A DNA stretch of 64,000 nt from Paraburkholderia heleia NBRC 101817 (GTDB taxonomy: Bacteria > Pseudomonadota > Gammaproteobacteria > Burkholderiales > Burkholderiaceae). Of the stretch, positions 41,551 to 50,369 are shown piece after piece. Under the pieces are notes generated by a model, which had not been told where the DNA came from, did no database searches, and saw only the letters and a program-made list of their open reading frames with translations. Position 1 is the first letter of the stretch; each line of letters begins with the position of its first letter. Made by a program: the position numbers and the translations under genes. Location: contig NZ_BBJH01000024.1 in the NCBI RefSeq assembly GCF_000739775.1, forward strand, positions 1 through 64,000, in the 5' to 3' direction.

Positions 41551-42522
41551 TTAGCCGCGCAGCTTGTTCAACAGCTTGAGCCCGCGGCGCGCCACGGCCG
41601 AATAAAGCTCGGCGCCCTTGAGCGCGGGGTCGATATGGCGTTCGTAAGGCTGCAGCGTGACCGGGAAATACGGCGAAAGCTTTTCCACCACGCGCTGCGG
41701 CGAGATGTGCGTGTTGCTCTGGACCACGGCGAACATGCCATCGCTTTCCGGCGCGAGATGGCGGCCCTCGCTCCAGCCTTCCATCCTGTCCGCAAACCAT
41801 ACGCTTTCGTCGGCGTGCAGCGCGCGCTGGCCCGGTTTCGGGCCCGTGTGGTACTGCTCGAGCAATCCAGCGTGCTCCGCGTTGAGCCAGTAAAGCGTGT
41901 ATTCGGTCCAGTCGAGCGCGTAGTTGGCGAGCAGCACGCGGCGCCAGTCGGTGCCATGCAGCGCCGCGAGGCGCTGTTGCAGGCTCAGGCACAGCGTGCG
42001 CGACAGGATGGCCGGCGTCCACCAGATGCCGTCGCGCGTGAGCTGCGGATCGAGATTCAGCAGCTTCGCCGAAGCCTCCCAGTAATACGGCTCCACCGTA
42101 CGCGGCTGAACATGCGTGAGCGCACGGCCGTCGAGAATCAGCGTATCCGCGCCGAAGCGATGCGTGGCGAAGCAGTCGGGGTCGAGCACGAGGAAATACT
42201 CGGTTTCGATCCATTCGGGCGCATTCAGCTTGATGATCTGCTGCCGGTGCCAGTTGCGGATCTGGTGACGCTGTGAGAACTCCGCAAAAATGCCCATGTA
42301 CAGCGATTCGTCGACCACTTCGATGGGGAAATCGGACCACGCCTTCGCGTAGCCTTTGACCTCGTCGAGTTCGTCGTGCGGCACGACAATCACGAAACGG
42401 TGAAACGTTTTGGGTGTCGTGAAGTGACGCAGCGACGAGAAGAGGATGTCGCAACGGCCGATATTGTCGGCGTAATGCCGTCCCCGCGTTTTGACCGGCA
42501 GGATGGCGCTGAGCTGGTGCAT
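41551..42522 (-). CDS. DUF6492 family protein, probable glycosyltransferase-like
   Basis: A 323-residue protein from 42522 (MHQLSAILPVKTRGRHYADN). The alpha/beta GT-A-like N-terminus with ILPVK and a possible metal-binding DPDCF motif (YFLVLDPDCFATHRFGAD) fits DUF6492 proteins found in exopolysaccharide loci. An alternative in-frame start lies upstream, but sequence there is not family-like. It follows the Wzz/BY-kinase-like gene on the minus strand with 19 bp between stop and start, so they are co-transcribed. Probably transfers or modifies a sugar; the activity is inferred. Confidence 0.75.
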   Translation of the reverse strand: MHQLSAILPVKTRGRHYADNIGRCDILFSSLRHFTTPKTFHRFVIVVPHDELDEVKGYAKAWSDFPIEVVDESLYMGIFAEFSQRHQIRNWHRQQIIKLNAPEWIETEYFLVLDPDCFATHRFGADTLILDGRALTHVQPRTVEPYYWEASAKLLNLDPQLTRDGIWWTPAILSRTLCLSLQQRLAALHGTDWRRVLLANYALDWTEYTLYWLNAEHAGLLEQYHTGPKPGQRALHADESVWFADRMEGWSEGRHLAPESDGMFAVVQSNTHISPQRVVEKLSPYFPVTLQPYERHIDPALKGAELYSAVARRGLKLLNKLRG

Positions 42523-42541
42523 CGCAGTCAGGTCCCGAATG

Positions 42542-44686
42542 TTAGAAGAATCGATAAATAAAGTTCGGGATGTAGCCGCGCCGATGCGTGAGCGCAATGC
42601 CGATCAGCCTGCCGCCCGCGTCGAGCAGCTGCGTTTTCAGGCCCAGGACCACGGGCTTGCGCGAAACCTCCGCGCGCACCGCCATGACCGTTGCGTCCGC
42701 CAGCGCGGCGTTTTCAATGCCGGCGAACGACTGGCTGGCTGGCGGCGCATGCACGACGATGTAGTCGTGCGCCTCGCGCAGCGTGTCGAACAGGCTCGTG
42801 GTCTGCTGCCACGAGGCCGGGAACGTGCCGCTTTCCGGCCGCGCGACGACAATGTTGTGCCGCTCGACGCTCTCGAACACGAGGCCGCCCGAAGCCGCGA
42901 TCTCCGCAGGCGCGGCGCTCGCGGCACGGCTTTGCCCGCCGTGCCCCGACCACGTCAGCAGGCCTTGCGCGTTCGGCGGGCCATAGAGCGGCGCGTTGGC
43001 GCCGGACGCCATGTCGAGAATGAGCACCGGCTTGGTCGTGCGGTGCTCCAGTTCGACGGCGAGGCCGCGAATCACCGAAAGCAGCCCGTCGTTCTTGCCG
43101 AACGAGAGCGCCATGACCACCTTGGCGGGTGAGTCCGTGCTCGCGTTGATGGCCGCGATCATCCGGCCATACGCCATATGCGCGGGCCGGCTGGCCGCCT
43201 TGGCTGCGTCGGCTGACGCCCCGGGCCGGCGCGCGCCGCCGCCGAGCATCACTGGCGCATTCAGCACCGGCAGCAGCAGCGAGCGCTCTGCCTGTTCCGG
43301 ACTCAGGAAGGTCTCGCGCAGGCTCGCCATGACGAGCACGACGAGCGCCGAAATCAGGAGACCCGCCGCCACGCTCGCCGCAATGATGAGGCTGGCCGAC
43401 ACGCTGCGCTGCGAAGGCGGGAACGGCGCCTGGATCACGCGCACGTTCGTGCTGTTCACCTGGCTCACCTGCCCCTGCTGGATCTTCGCAAGCTCGACCT
43501 GGCGCGAACGGTCCTTGAAGCTGTCGGCCAGAATATCGCGCGTTGCCTGCAGCTGGCGCATCTGGCTGGAGACATCGCTCAAGCCCCGCAGCGTCGCGCG
43601 GGTGTCCTGGATCTGTCCTTCGAGCGCCTGCTGGCGCGCGGTTTCGCCCGCGATGCTCGCATTGAGCGCGGCCAGCCGCCCTTGCACCACGTCGTAGTAA
43701 TCGTTGTGGCCGTAGCGCGTGGCCGTGGCCATTTGCGCCTTGCGCCGCGCGATGCTTGCGTGCATATCGGCAATCTGCTGGTCGAGCTGCTGCACGAACG
43801 GCGAGCTGTCCATGTAGCGCGAGGCGAAATCGGCGCGGCGCGCTTCGAGCTGCATCAGCGAAAGTTGCATCGTGTCGAGCGCGTGAGCGGCTTCGGAGTC
43901 GTCGGTGAAGATCGGAATCGTGGCCTTCACCCCCTTCGACGACGCCTGCTCCGATTTCAGTTCGCCGCGGTGTTGCGCGAGCGACGTGTCGTTTTCGAGC
44001 TTTTGCTGGACGAGCTGGCTTTCGAGCAGCACGGCGCGCGAGGTCTGGTCGTCGATATTGACGATGCCGTGCGACTTCTGGAACGCGAGCAAGTCGGCAT
44101 CGGCTTTTTTCAGTTGCCTTGCGACTTCATCGCGCTGACCGGTCAGGAAGTCGACGCGGCCCGACGTGAAAATCGTCGCGCGCCGGCGGAAGTACGTATC
44201 GAGCAGACGCGAAAGCGCGTCGGCCGCTTCCTTGGGATCGGCGTCGTAGTACGTGAGGCTGATGGTGCTCGCAAGATCGTTCTGCTCGATATGCAGCCGA
44301 TGCTCGAATTCCTGCAAATGGCTGTCGATGTCGTGTTCGCTCGCGTTCGGCCCCAGTTTCGCGATCACCACGTCACGATGCAGTTCCGGGCTGCCGAGGA
44401 TTTGCGCTTCGACGCCGTCGAGCTGGCCGATGGCGGGCTGCATCGCGGCGCCGCCATTCGGGTTGTTCGACTGGTCGTAATATCCTGCCAGGAGCACCAG
44501 CAGCGTGGACTGCGCCCGGTAAGGCATGGGCACCAGAAGCGCGACTGCCACGCCGATCGCTACAACGGAAAGAAATACCGCTGTTGCAATCCTGCGATAA
44601 TAGAAAAAGGTGTTGAGATAATCCCGGACCGTCAGTTCGACAACAGCCGCCTTCCTTTCAGGCCGTGTTCTAGTAGTTATAACCAT
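42542..44686 (-). CDS. Polysaccharide chain-length determinant with degenerate BY-kinase domain (Wzz/GumC-like)
   Basis: A 714-residue inner-membrane protein from 44686 (MVITTRTRPERKAAVVELTV). The N-terminal Wzz domain has membrane segments near residues 34-56 and about 425-455, with a long periplasmic coiled coil between (LTGQRDEVARQLKKADADLL) and a Pro-rich PFPPSQRSVSAS before the second segment. The cytoplasmic C-terminal part aligns with BY-kinases but has SFGKNDGLLSVIRGLAVELE where the Walker A Gly-Lys-Ser/Thr should be, and VLILDMASG for Walker A'. No Tyr-rich tail is present. It probably regulates chain length without kinase activity. Divergent from the Wza-like gene. Confidence 0.85.
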   Translation of the reverse strand: MVITTRTRPERKAAVVELTVRDYLNTFFYYRRIATAVFLSVVAIGVAVALLVPMPYRAQSTLLVLLAGYYDQSNNPNGGAAMQPAIGQLDGVEAQILGSPELHRDVVIAKLGPNASEHDIDSHLQEFEHRLHIEQNDLASTISLTYYDADPKEAADALSRLLDTYFRRRATIFTSGRVDFLTGQRDEVARQLKKADADLLAFQKSHGIVNIDDQTSRAVLLESQLVQQKLENDTSLAQHRGELKSEQASSKGVKATIPIFTDDSEAAHALDTMQLSLMQLEARRADFASRYMDSSPFVQQLDQQIADMHASIARRKAQMATATRYGHNDYYDVVQGRLAALNASIAGETARQQALEGQIQDTRATLRGLSDVSSQMRQLQATRDILADSFKDRSRQVELAKIQQGQVSQVNSTNVRVIQAPFPPSQRSVSASLIIAASVAAGLLISALVVLVMASLRETFLSPEQAERSLLLPVLNAPVMLGGGARRPGASADAAKAASRPAHMAYGRMIAAINASTDSPAKVVMALSFGKNDGLLSVIRGLAVELEHRTTKPVLILDMASGANAPLYGPPNAQGLLTWSGHGGQSRAASAAPAEIAASGGLVFESVERHNIVVARPESGTFPASWQQTTSLFDTLREAHDYIVVHAPPASQSFAGIENAALADATVMAVRAEVSRKPVVLGLKTQLLDAGGRLIGIALTHRRGYIPNFIYRFF

Positions 44687-44818
44687 ACAGGTGCGGTTCC
44701 CGGCCAACAGAGAAGTTTCGACGGCGCATATAATACGTAAGAAAACATCCAGAATGTCGCGTAAAACTGACAACTGAGCTAACAACTGCGAAAAAAACGT
44801 GTGAGTTCCACCCTTCAT

Positions 44819-44839
44819 TAACGGCAATTCCTGCCGTTA
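44819..44839 (+). promoter_or_regulatory. Inverted repeat in the exopolysaccharide divergent promoter
   Basis: TAACGGCA (44819-44826) and TGCCGTTA (44832-44839) form perfect 8-bp arms around a 5-nt loop, about 50 bp before the Wza-like start codon. It could be an operator for a dimeric regulator or a leader hairpin. It lies in the region separating the two divergent polysaccharide operons. Confidence 0.55.
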
Positions 44840-44888
44840 CTTGACAAGAGATCAGGAACCGCAAGCCACCGCTTCACCCACGCGCCCG

Positions 44889-45608
44889 ATGAACATACTC
44901 CGACCAGCCTGCGTCCTCGGGCTGTTGACGCTTACCGCCTGCACCCAGACCTGGGTGGAGCCGCAATTCCAGCAGCGCGCGCAATTCGCCGCGTGGTCGC
45001 AGGCTGCGCCCAGCGTCTATCGCATCGAACCCGGCGACGACCTTTCGGTCGTCATGCCCTTCAATGCCGAGCTGAACTTCCGCGGTTCGGTCGCGCCCGA
45101 CGGCGGCCTCACCATGCCGTTCGCGGGCACGATCCCGGCCGCCGGCCTCACGGTCGCCCAGCTCGGGGACGCCGTCAACAAGGCGCTGGCCGCCAACGGC
45201 ATGGCGAAGAACGCCCACGCTTCGGTCTCCATCGTGCAGTCGGCCGCCAAGGTCTATGTGGCCGGCCAGGTCGCGCGCCCCGGCGAAATTGCGCTGCACA
45301 CGGGCATGAGCGTGCTGCAGGCCATCGCCGCCGCGCAGGGTCTGCTCGACACGGCGCGCACCAACGAAGTCGTACTGATTCGCCGCAGCCCCGATGGCCG
45401 CCCGATGCTGCGCACGATCGACCTCGACGCGCTCACGCATCGCGGCGACCCGACTCAGGACGTCGTTCTGCAGGCCACCGACACGATCTTCGCGCCGAAG
45501 TCCTCGATCGCCGAAGTCGACCAGTGGGTCGATCAGTACATCGACAAGGTCATTCCGTTCCAGCGGGGCTTCGACTACACGATCTCGAACAACCCCACGA
45601 CCTACTGA
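44889..45608 (+). CDS. Polysaccharide export lipoprotein (Wza/ExoF-like)
   Basis: A 239-residue outer-membrane export protein. ATG at 44889, then lipobox LLTLTACTQ. Poly_export domain: SVYRIEPGDDLSVVMPFNAEL, APDGGLTMPFAGTIPAAGLT; SLBB domain: AKVYVAGQVARPGEIALHTGM. Shorter than enteric Wza, consistent with the short exporters of Burkholderia polysaccharide loci. First gene of the plus-strand operon continuing with the Wzy-like gene. Confidence 0.9.
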   Translation: MNILRPACVLGLLTLTACTQTWVEPQFQQRAQFAAWSQAAPSVYRIEPGDDLSVVMPFNAELNFRGSVAPDGGLTMPFAGTIPAAGLTVAQLGDAVNKALAANGMAKNAHASVSIVQSAAKVYVAGQVARPGEIALHTGMSVLQAIAAAQGLLDTARTNEVVLIRRSPDGRPMLRTIDLDALTHRGDPTQDVVLQATDTIFAPKSSIAEVDQWVDQYIDKVIPFQRGFDYTISNNPTTY

Positions 45609-45658
45609 GCCTGCTCAGCGAGCCCGTGCCGCCCGACGGTTTTCCACGTCCGGGCCAA

Positions 45659-45709
45659 CGAATCAGCCGCGAATCAGCCGCGAATCAACCGCAAATCGAA
45701 CGCGAATCC
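45659..45709 (+). repeat. 11-bp tandem repeats before the Wzy-like gene
   Basis: Four and a half copies of an 11-bp unit: CGAATCAGCCG twice exactly, then CGAATCAACCG, CAAATCGAACG and a partial CGAATCC. The array ends 7 bp before the ATG at 45716, where a ribosome site would be expected. Unit length is not a multiple of three but the array is outside the coding frame. Confidence 0.8.
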
Positions 45710-45715
45710 CACGCG

Positions 45716-47002
45716 ATGGAAACCGCCACCACGACCACCGGGCTTGGCCCCGTCTTTTCGAGCGAGCCCGCCAGGTGGCGGGTCACGTGGTGGCTGCTGG
45801 CGCTCTTGCCGCTCTTTGGCCAGACTTTCCACTACCTGAGCACGCTCGTGCCGCTCTGGGCGCTCTCGAAAGCGCTGCCGGTCATTTCGCTGCCCGCCGT
45901 GCTGCGTCTGGGCGGCGAACCGCGCTTTCCCATGACGCGACAGATCCTCATCAGCTTTGCCTGGCTCCTGCTCGTGCCGAGCTTCGCCGCCGTGTTCTAT
46001 TTCCACGAGAGCTTTTTCACGAGCATCACGGCGCAGGTGAAACTGCTGCCCGTCCTGTACTTCTTTTCGTTTCTCGCGCTGCTCCTCACGCTCAGGCCCA
46101 CGCTCGGCGAGCTGGAGCGCGGCTTCCTGGTGCTCGGCGTCGTCGTCCTCGCGGTGCTGATCGTGCTCTGGGCCGTCGTGCCCTCCGACTGGTACCAGGA
46201 GTCGTATGTGATCGGCCAGTCGCCCTTTTTCAGCAGCGACAACCGCGGCCATCGCATCCGTATGTCGATGTATTTCCCGCTGATCCTGCTGTTTTTCTGC
46301 TACCGGCGCGCCTTTTTCGAAAAGCATGCGGGCTATCTGTGCGGCGTGCTCGTCGCGCTCGCGGTCACGCTGCTGATCGTCAAGACGCGCTCCATGATCA
46401 TCGGCATCATGGGCGTGCTCGTCATCAACACCTTCGCCTGGTCGCGCATGCGCACGCGCATTCTGCTGCTGCTCGCCGCGCCCGTCGCGCTCGTCGCCAT
46501 GTTCTCGGCGGGCTACCTCGCCACGACGTTCAGTACCGACGCCAGCACGGGCTTCGACACGCGCCGCATCACCATCCTGCTCGCCACGAAGTTCCTCGGC
46601 AGCGAGCCGATGCGCTGGCTCTTCGGTGTGGGCACGATCAGTTCGACCAGCAAGGACAACCTGATCGACTATTTCCACCACTTTTTCTTCCTCGCCGACA
46701 TCACGTGGCTCGGCATCGTGTTCGAGTACGGCCTGATCGGCGCGCTCATCATCCTGTTCTTCCAGTTGCGCGGCATCGTGTTCTACCGGCGCCTGCGCAA
46801 GAAGGTCGACGACGATTTTCTCGGCGCGCTGTTCGACTATCTCGTCTACGTCCTGCTCATTTCATTCTTTTACCCGCCTACCCTCACGCCCGGCGAGACG
46901 GCCGTCATTCTCGCGATCTTCGCGTACATCTGGCGCGTGGGCGAACTGGACGGCGAACACGACGACCATGCCGATCTGCAGGTTGACCATGCCTCGCCTT
47001 GA
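45716..47002 (+). CDS. Wzy-like polysaccharide polymerase / O-antigen ligase-type membrane protein
   Basis: A 428-residue polytopic membrane protein, about 10-12 hydrophobic segments, starting METATTTTGLGPVFSSEPARWR. A large periplasmic loop region (about 250-330) contains ATTFSTDASTGFDTRRITILLATKFLGSEPMRW, typical of Wzy/WaaL-like proteins (given here by position). It lies between the Wza-like exporter and GH44/Wzx genes, so it probably polymerises repeat units. The 3' end overlaps the next gene by 14 bp. Confidence 0.82.
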   Translation: METATTTTGLGPVFSSEPARWRVTWWLLALLPLFGQTFHYLSTLVPLWALSKALPVISLPAVLRLGGEPRFPMTRQILISFAWLLLVPSFAAVFYFHESFFTSITAQVKLLPVLYFFSFLALLLTLRPTLGELERGFLVLGVVVLAVLIVLWAVVPSDWYQESYVIGQSPFFSSDNRGHRIRMSMYFPLILLFFCYRRAFFEKHAGYLCGVLVALAVTLLIVKTRSMIIGIMGVLVINTFAWSRMRTRILLLLAAPVALVAMFSAGYLATTFSTDASTGFDTRRITILLATKFLGSEPMRWLFGVGTISSTSKDNLIDYFHHFFFLADITWLGIVFEYGLIGALIILFFQLRGIVFYRRLRKKVDDDFLGALFDYLVYVLLISFFYPPTLTPGETAVILAIFAYIWRVGELDGEHDDHADLQVDHASP

Positions 47003-48665
47003 GCGCATCAAGCGCCCCAACCTGCATACCCTGCTGCTCGGCGCGCTGCTCATGTCGGGCGCGGCGGCCTGCTCCGACGCGACCTCGGGCACGCCCTTGC
47101 CGGTCGCCATCTCGGTGGATGCCGCCGCCGGCCGGCACCCCATCAGCCCGCTGATTTACGGCATCAACTTCGGCACGACTGCCGCCCTGCAAGACTTGCG
47201 CGCGCCCGTCAACCGCTCGGGCGGCAACAGCGCCTCGGCCTATAACTGGCGCATCGACGCACGCAACGCGGGCAAGGACTGGTATTTCGAGAGCCTCGCC
47301 GTCGATCCCGCCGATATCAACGACCAGTTCGGCGAGCGCTTCGTCGCGCTCACCCAGGCGGCGGGCGCTACGCCCATCGTGACCATTCCGATGCTCGGCC
47401 GTGTGGCGAAACTCGGGCCCGCGCGCGAGACGCTCGCGAGCTTCTCGATCGCCAAATACGGCCCGCAGCCGAATCACGACGTAAACGGCCACGCGGACGC
47501 CGGCAACGGCGTGGCGCCCGGCGGCAAGCCGATTACCGGCAACGACGCGAACGACGCCTCGACGCCCGACGACCCGCAAAACGAGCAGGCGCGCGTAGCG
47601 GATCTGGTGAAGCAATTCGGCGGCGCAAGCGGGGGCGGCGTGCGCTACTACGCGCTCGACAACGAGCCGAGCCTTTGGCAGCTCATTCACCGCGACGTGC
47701 ATCCCATAGGCGCGCATGCGAGCGAAATCGCCGACAAGGTGATCGCCTATTCGCGCGCCGTGAAGGCGGCAGACCCGCACGCGCAGATCGTCGCGCCGGA
47801 AGAATGGGGCTGGCAGGGCTATTTCTACAGCGGCTTCGACCAGCAATACGCAGCGGACCACGGCCTCGATCACACCCCCGACCGCACAGGCGAAACGCAG
47901 GGCATGCCGTACGTGCCCTGGCTGCTCGCGCAGTGGAAAGCGGCGGGTCATCCCGTCGACGTGTTCAGCCTGCACTTCTATCCGCAGGGCGGCGAATACG
48001 CCGAAACGGGCGTGACGAGCTCGCAGGCCGTCGCGCTCATGCGCAACCGCTCCACGCGCGACCTGTGGGACCCGAACTACAAGGACCCCACGTGGATCAA
48101 CAGCGTCGTGGCGCTGATCCCGCTGATGCGCCATTGGGTCGATACGTACTACTACCCCGGCACGCCCATCGGCATCACGGAGTACAACTGGGGCGGCGAC
48201 ACGCTGATGAACGGCGCGACGGCCCAGGCCGACGTGCTCGGCATTTTCGGCCGCGAGGGGCTGGATATCGCCACACGCTGGGGCACGCTCGATCCTTCGA
48301 TGCCGGTGTACAAGGCATTCAAGCTCTACCGCAACTACGACGGCAACGGCGCGGCGTTCGGCCCGACCAGCATTGCCGCGAAGGCGCCCGACCCGGACAC
48401 TGTCTCCGCATTCGCCGCCTTGCGCGAACGCGATCACGCGCTGACGCTCGTGGTCGTCAACAAGCAGTTGGACCGCCCCGCCGATGCCGCCGTGACGCTC
48501 GATCATTTCGCGGCGAGCGGCGTGGCCGAAACGTGGCGGCTCGCGAACAACCAGTTGTTCCGCATGCCCGATGCGCGTTACGAGGACAGCACGCTGCGCG
48601 CGAGCCTGCCCGCGCAGAGCGTGACGCTGTTCGTATTGCGCGGCGCCCAGGCGCGGCATGAGTAA
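46989..48665 (+). CDS. Glycoside hydrolase family 44-like lipoprotein
   Basis: A 558-residue exported protein of the GH44 type (endoglucanase/xyloglucanase fold). The start at 46989 overlaps the Wzy-like stop; a lipobox-like GAAAC follows a hydrophobic signal. Family signatures: HPISPLIYGINFG at the N-terminus, YYALDNEPSLW with acid/base Glu (E226), and IGITEYNWGG with nucleophile Glu (E398). A C-terminal beta-domain follows. In an exopolysaccharide operon it may cut or trim the polymer during export or biofilm turnover. The stop overlaps the Wzx-like start. Confidence 0.85.
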   Translation: MPRLERIKRPNLHTLLLGALLMSGAAACSDATSGTPLPVAISVDAAAGRHPISPLIYGINFGTTAALQDLRAPVNRSGGNSASAYNWRIDARNAGKDWYFESLAVDPADINDQFGERFVALTQAAGATPIVTIPMLGRVAKLGPARETLASFSIAKYGPQPNHDVNGHADAGNGVAPGGKPITGNDANDASTPDDPQNEQARVADLVKQFGGASGGGVRYYALDNEPSLWQLIHRDVHPIGAHASEIADKVIAYSRAVKAADPHAQIVAPEEWGWQGYFYSGFDQQYAADHGLDHTPDRTGETQGMPYVPWLLAQWKAAGHPVDVFSLHFYPQGGEYAETGVTSSQAVALMRNRSTRDLWDPNYKDPTWINSVVALIPLMRHWVDTYYYPGTPIGITEYNWGGDTLMNGATAQADVLGIFGREGLDIATRWGTLDPSMPVYKAFKLYRNYDGNGAAFGPTSIAAKAPDPDTVSAFAALRERDHALTLVVVNKQLDRPADAAVTLDHFAASGVAETWRLANNQLFRMPDARYEDSTLRASLPAQSVTLFVLRGAQARHE

Positions 48666-50040
48666 AGCCGGCGAAGCGCGAATGCCAGCGCGCCGGAACG
48701 GCGGCTCGATGATCCGGGGCTCGCTCGTGAGCCTCGCCGTTCGTCTGCTCGACCTCCCGAGCCGCTACGGTTTTCATCTGCTGATCGCAGCCATGCTGGG
48801 CGTGGTGCAGACAGGCGACTTTTATATCGTGTTCAGCACGATGGTGGCGCTCGCCGGCTTCGGCCGCCTCGGCATCGACCAGGCGCTGACGCGGCAGATT
48901 GCGATGGACCTCGCGGCAGGCGAGGCGCACGCCGTGCGGCCGGCCATCCGCCGCGCGTTGGGCCTCGTGCTGCTCACCTCCACGGCCATGTCGATCGCGC
49001 TTGGCGCGTGCGCGCTTCCCTTTGCGCACGACGTGCTGAAGAAGCCCGAACTCGCCTGGCCGCTCGCGCTTGGCGCGCTCTCGTTCATCCCGCAAAATCT
49101 CGGCGTGACACTGGCCGGTGCGCTGGCCGGACTCCAGCGCGTGGGCTGCAGCCAGATGATCTACTCCTGGCTCTGGCCGGCGATCTTCTGCGCCGTCGCC
49201 ATCCCGCTCGGCTTGACGCGCGGCATGGGCGCCGCCAGCGCGCTCATGCTGATCGCCGCCAGCTTCACGCTCGCCGCGCTGACCGGCGCATTTCTGCTCA
49301 AGCGTTTTCTTGCCGGCGTACCCGTCGGCGCACACGCGCCAGCCGAACCGCCGCGCTTGTTCAAGGCGGGTTTGCCGCTCTTCACGCTCGAATTCACGAA
49401 GCTGTTGATCACCTCGGCGCCCGCCATCGTGCTCGGCATCGTCGCCTCTTCGCGCGAGACGGGGCTTTTCGCGCTGGCGTGGCGTCTTGCGCTCGTCATC
49501 AATCTGCTGATCAGCGGCGTGACCGGCATGGCCGCACCGAAGTTCGCGAGCCTTTTCGCGCGCAACGACCGGCATGGGCTAGACAAAAGCGCGGCCCAGG
49601 CGGCGGGCCTCGTACTGTGCCTCGCGTTGCCCGCCGCGCTGTGCATGCTGCTCTTTCCCGAACATCTGCTGCGCTTGTTCGGACCGGACTTCGGCGGCGG
49701 CGCTGCCGCGCTGCGCGTGCTCGCGCTCGGCCAGATCGCCGCGGCATGCTTTACCGCCATGCCCGAACTGCTGGGCATGACCGCCCACACTCGCGTGCTG
49801 TACCGAATCAACCTCTACTCGGTCGCCATGCTGCTCGCGGGCCTCGCCGTGCTCGCGCCGCGTGGCGGCAGCGTCGGGGCCGCGGCGGCGGCATCGCTCG
49901 CCATTGCCGTGAACGGCGCACTCGCGGCGTGGGCGGCACACCGGCTGCTGAACGTGTTGCCGCTCGCGTTACTTGGGCGATGGGTGCTCGGGCGCGTGCC
50001 GGGACGCACGGCGGTGCAAGACAGGAAAGAAGACGCCTAG
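48658..50040 (+). CDS. Polysaccharide flippase (Wzx-like, MATE/PST superfamily)
   Basis: A 460-residue inner-membrane protein with about 12-14 hydrophobic segments, beginning MSKAGEARMPARRNG then SMIRGSLVSLAVRLLDLP. Overlaps the GH44 stop by 8 bp. Long hydrophobic stretches with the PST-type pattern (FGPDFGGGAAALRVLALGQI) support flipping of lipid-linked repeat units. It is the last gene of the first exopolysaccharide half; the next 7 kb are unrelated and partly decayed. Confidence 0.87.
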   Translation: MSKAGEARMPARRNGGSMIRGSLVSLAVRLLDLPSRYGFHLLIAAMLGVVQTGDFYIVFSTMVALAGFGRLGIDQALTRQIAMDLAAGEAHAVRPAIRRALGLVLLTSTAMSIALGACALPFAHDVLKKPELAWPLALGALSFIPQNLGVTLAGALAGLQRVGCSQMIYSWLWPAIFCAVAIPLGLTRGMGAASALMLIAASFTLAALTGAFLLKRFLAGVPVGAHAPAEPPRLFKAGLPLFTLEFTKLLITSAPAIVLGIVASSRETGLFALAWRLALVINLLISGVTGMAAPKFASLFARNDRHGLDKSAAQAAGLVLCLALPAALCMLLFPEHLLRLFGPDFGGGAAALRVLALGQIAAACFTAMPELLGMTAHTRVLYRINLYSVAMLLAGLAVLAPRGGSVGAAAAASLAIAVNGALAAWAAHRLLNVLPLALLGRWVLGRVPGRTAVQDRKEDA

Positions 50041-50200
50041 ACCGTCGGGATTTCAGCGGCACCGCCTTCAACTGCTTGCGCGCTCAACGACACATCGTTC
50101 CGGCGCGAATAAGCGCGCAGGCGGCACGCCGATTGCGGAATTCACGGTCAAGCAGACGGCAATCGTCTGCATCGGTACCTGTCTCAAGGAGGTACGGATC

Positions 50201-50317
50201 ATGAACAAGGCAACCAGCACCCTTATCGCGGCCGCCGCCGTGCTCGCGCTGTCCGGTGGTGCGTATGCACAAACGGCGCGTTGCGATAGCCGGCATGGCG
50301 CTTTTTGCTTAGCTTGA
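50201..50317 (+). pseudogene. Truncated secreted mini-protein
   Basis: A strong ribosome site (CAAGGAGGT) precedes an ATG at 50201 that encodes only a signal peptide (MNKATSTLIAAAAVLALSGG, AYAQ) followed by 14 residues and a stop. It resembles the start of small secreted Burkholderia proteins such as DUF4148 members, cut short by the rearrangement that also truncated the phospholipase gene next to it. It could still be expressed as a 38-residue peptide. Confidence 0.5.
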
Positions 50318-50369
50318 CTGAATAAATAAATACTCGCATTTCCCGCAACGCGTCGCGCAGCGGGACACA

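Noticed and set aside
45659..45709. CRISPR-like repeat array
   Set aside because: The 11-bp units are directly adjacent with no spacers and no cas genes occur in the window.
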